Positions 63,349 through 64,000 of a stretch of DNA of 64,000 nt are shown here, piece by piece. The notes beneath the pieces were generated by a model. That model ran no database searches, was not told the origin of the DNA, and was given only the letters and a program-made list of their open reading frames with translations. This DNA is from Candidatus Yaniella excrementavium (lineage in GTDB: Bacteria; Actinomycetota; Actinomycetes; Actinomycetales; Micrococcaceae), in NCBI GenBank assembly GCA_019115865.1, contig DXCT01000094.1:50685-114684 (forward strand), given 5' to 3'. How positions within the stretch are numbered: position 1 is the first letter of the stretch; each line of letters begins with the position of its first letter. Position numbers and translations under genes: made by a program.

Positions 63349-64000
63349 AGCAATGTACCGAATGTTTCGTGACAATCGAGGGCACCTGGAACCAGTGCCC
63401 GCTGTGTAAAACGCCTGTAGTGGGGGAGCCCTCGCACAGTCCGTTTCCAGCCATACCGTTGAGCTATTCTCGCCGTCGTGTGGTGCGGATGCTGTTTTTG
63501 AGTTCGATCGCGGTGATCCTAGGGTCGTTTGCCGCCCAACTCTTGCTGGACCGAGGTACAGCGGGTATTGGCTCGCTACGTTCCTTGTGGCTTGGTGTCA
63601 TCACCATGTGGCTGTTGGTGGTGATGGCTGCGCGCAACCAGCGCAATATCGCGAAGAACACGGTGAACCTTGTGGTCCTGGTTGGGTTGATTTGTGTGTA
63701 CTGGGACTACCTCACCGGGTGGCACGGTTGGGCCCTGAGCTACGCCGTACCGATTGTTTGCGGAACATCTATTCTTGCCTTGCTCATTACGGTCCGGGTG
63801 CTTCGCACAGAGGTAGGGGAACACATTGTCTACAGTGGGCTCACGGTGCTGCTGGGCTTAGCTCCTATCGGATTCCTAGCGTTCGGCTGGGTGACCAGCC
63901 CGATACCCTCGGCCATTTGTGGCGCTATCAGTATTTTTGCCCTGGTGATGTTGCAGATTTTTAGAGGCGCTGATGTACGTCACGAACTGGCAAAGCGTCT
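63345..64000 (+). CDS. DUF6320-like membrane protein with zinc ribbon, incomplete
   Basis: The frame begins ATG 63345, overlapping the previous stop, and is open to the window edge (218 codons so far). The N-terminus has a CxxC-x(n)-CxxC zinc ribbon (CTEC...CPLC) and is followed by seven or so membrane helices. This is the layout of DUF6320, which in some Firmicutes accompanies an acyltransferase and a hydrolase as here. Function is unknown; the end is missing. Confidence 0.75.
   Translation, partial: MKQCTECFVTIEGTWNQCPLCKTPVVGEPSHSPFPAIPLSYSRRRVVRMLFLSSIAVILGSFAAQLLLDRGTAGIGSLRSLWLGVITMWLLVVMAARNQRNIAKNTVNLVVLVGLICVYWDYLTGWHGWALSYAVPIVCGTSILALLITVRVLRTEVGEHIVYSGLTVLLGLAPIGFLAFGWVTSPIPSAICGAISIFALVMLQIFRGADVRHELAKR

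Overview
The window looks like chromosomal DNA of a high-GC Gram-positive bacterium (Actinobacteria), probably order Micrococcales and perhaps a moderate-GC member of the Micrococcaceae. This is inferred from gene content, not from a database search. The main indicators are CIRCE-controlled groES-groEL, a tandem glycine riboswitch in front of gcvP-gcvT-gcvH, the run guaB / GuaB3-type gene / SURF1 / DUF3817 / guaA, the trio histidine phosphatase-DUF3090-SCO1664, a DUF222-HNH protein, frequent GTG and TTG starts and at least one likely leaderless transcript. No rRNA, tRNA, CRISPR array, prophage or insertion sequence was seen.

Layout. 1-1.7 kb: end of a ferric-siderophore ABC transporter and a membrane protein. 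1.7-5.6 kb: THUMP-like methyltransferase, then groES-groEL behind two CIRCE operators. 5.7-7.7 kb: HNH protein and the peroxidase Ohr. 7.9-12.5 kb: glycine riboswitch and the glycine cleavage operon. 12.6-22.7 kb: guanine nucleotide genes (guaB, guaB3, guaA) with SURF1, DUF3817 and a giant helicase-like ATPase. 22.7-37.5 kb: housekeeping genes (5-formyl-THF cyclo-ligase, acetyltransferase, kinase-like protein, TPR protein, NUDIX, aminotransferase, xseAB, rmuC, SDR, thioredoxin) mixed with lipoproteins and membrane proteins. 37.6-43.6 kb: CopB-type ATPase, a LysR regulator divergent from a solitary fumarate-reductase-like flavoprotein, and ychF. 43.6-45.4 kb: a small membrane protein-regulator operon with two perfect operators, and a damaged higBA toxin-antitoxin locus. 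45.4-54.4 kb: SCO1664/DUF3090/phosphatase and many small metabolic genes. 54.6-58.4 kb: LysM-NlpC/P60 wall hydrolase, RpiR regulator and a chimeric solute-binding protein. 58.5-64 kb: NmrA-like protein, paired membrane paralogs, M23 peptidase, and a three-gene hydrolase-acyltransferase-DUF6320 operon that runs off the end.

The most striking observation is guaA. Its synthetase half is intact, but the glutamine amidotransferase half has lost the catalytic Cys, His and Glu (replaced by Gly, Asn and Gly) and the conserved loops around them. If this is the cell's only GMP synthetase, GMP synthesis would depend on free ammonia or on a separate ammonia donor. The next gene is a very large helicase-like ATPase whose Walker A lysine is replaced by glutamine.

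Several genes show decay. These are a higB toxin broken by a 14-bp tandem duplication, a flavodoxin-like gene with a one-base shift in a G run, and an in-frame fusion of a truncated solute-binding lipoprotein to the C-terminal piece of a histidine phosphatase, which suggests that the middle of a transporter operon was deleted.
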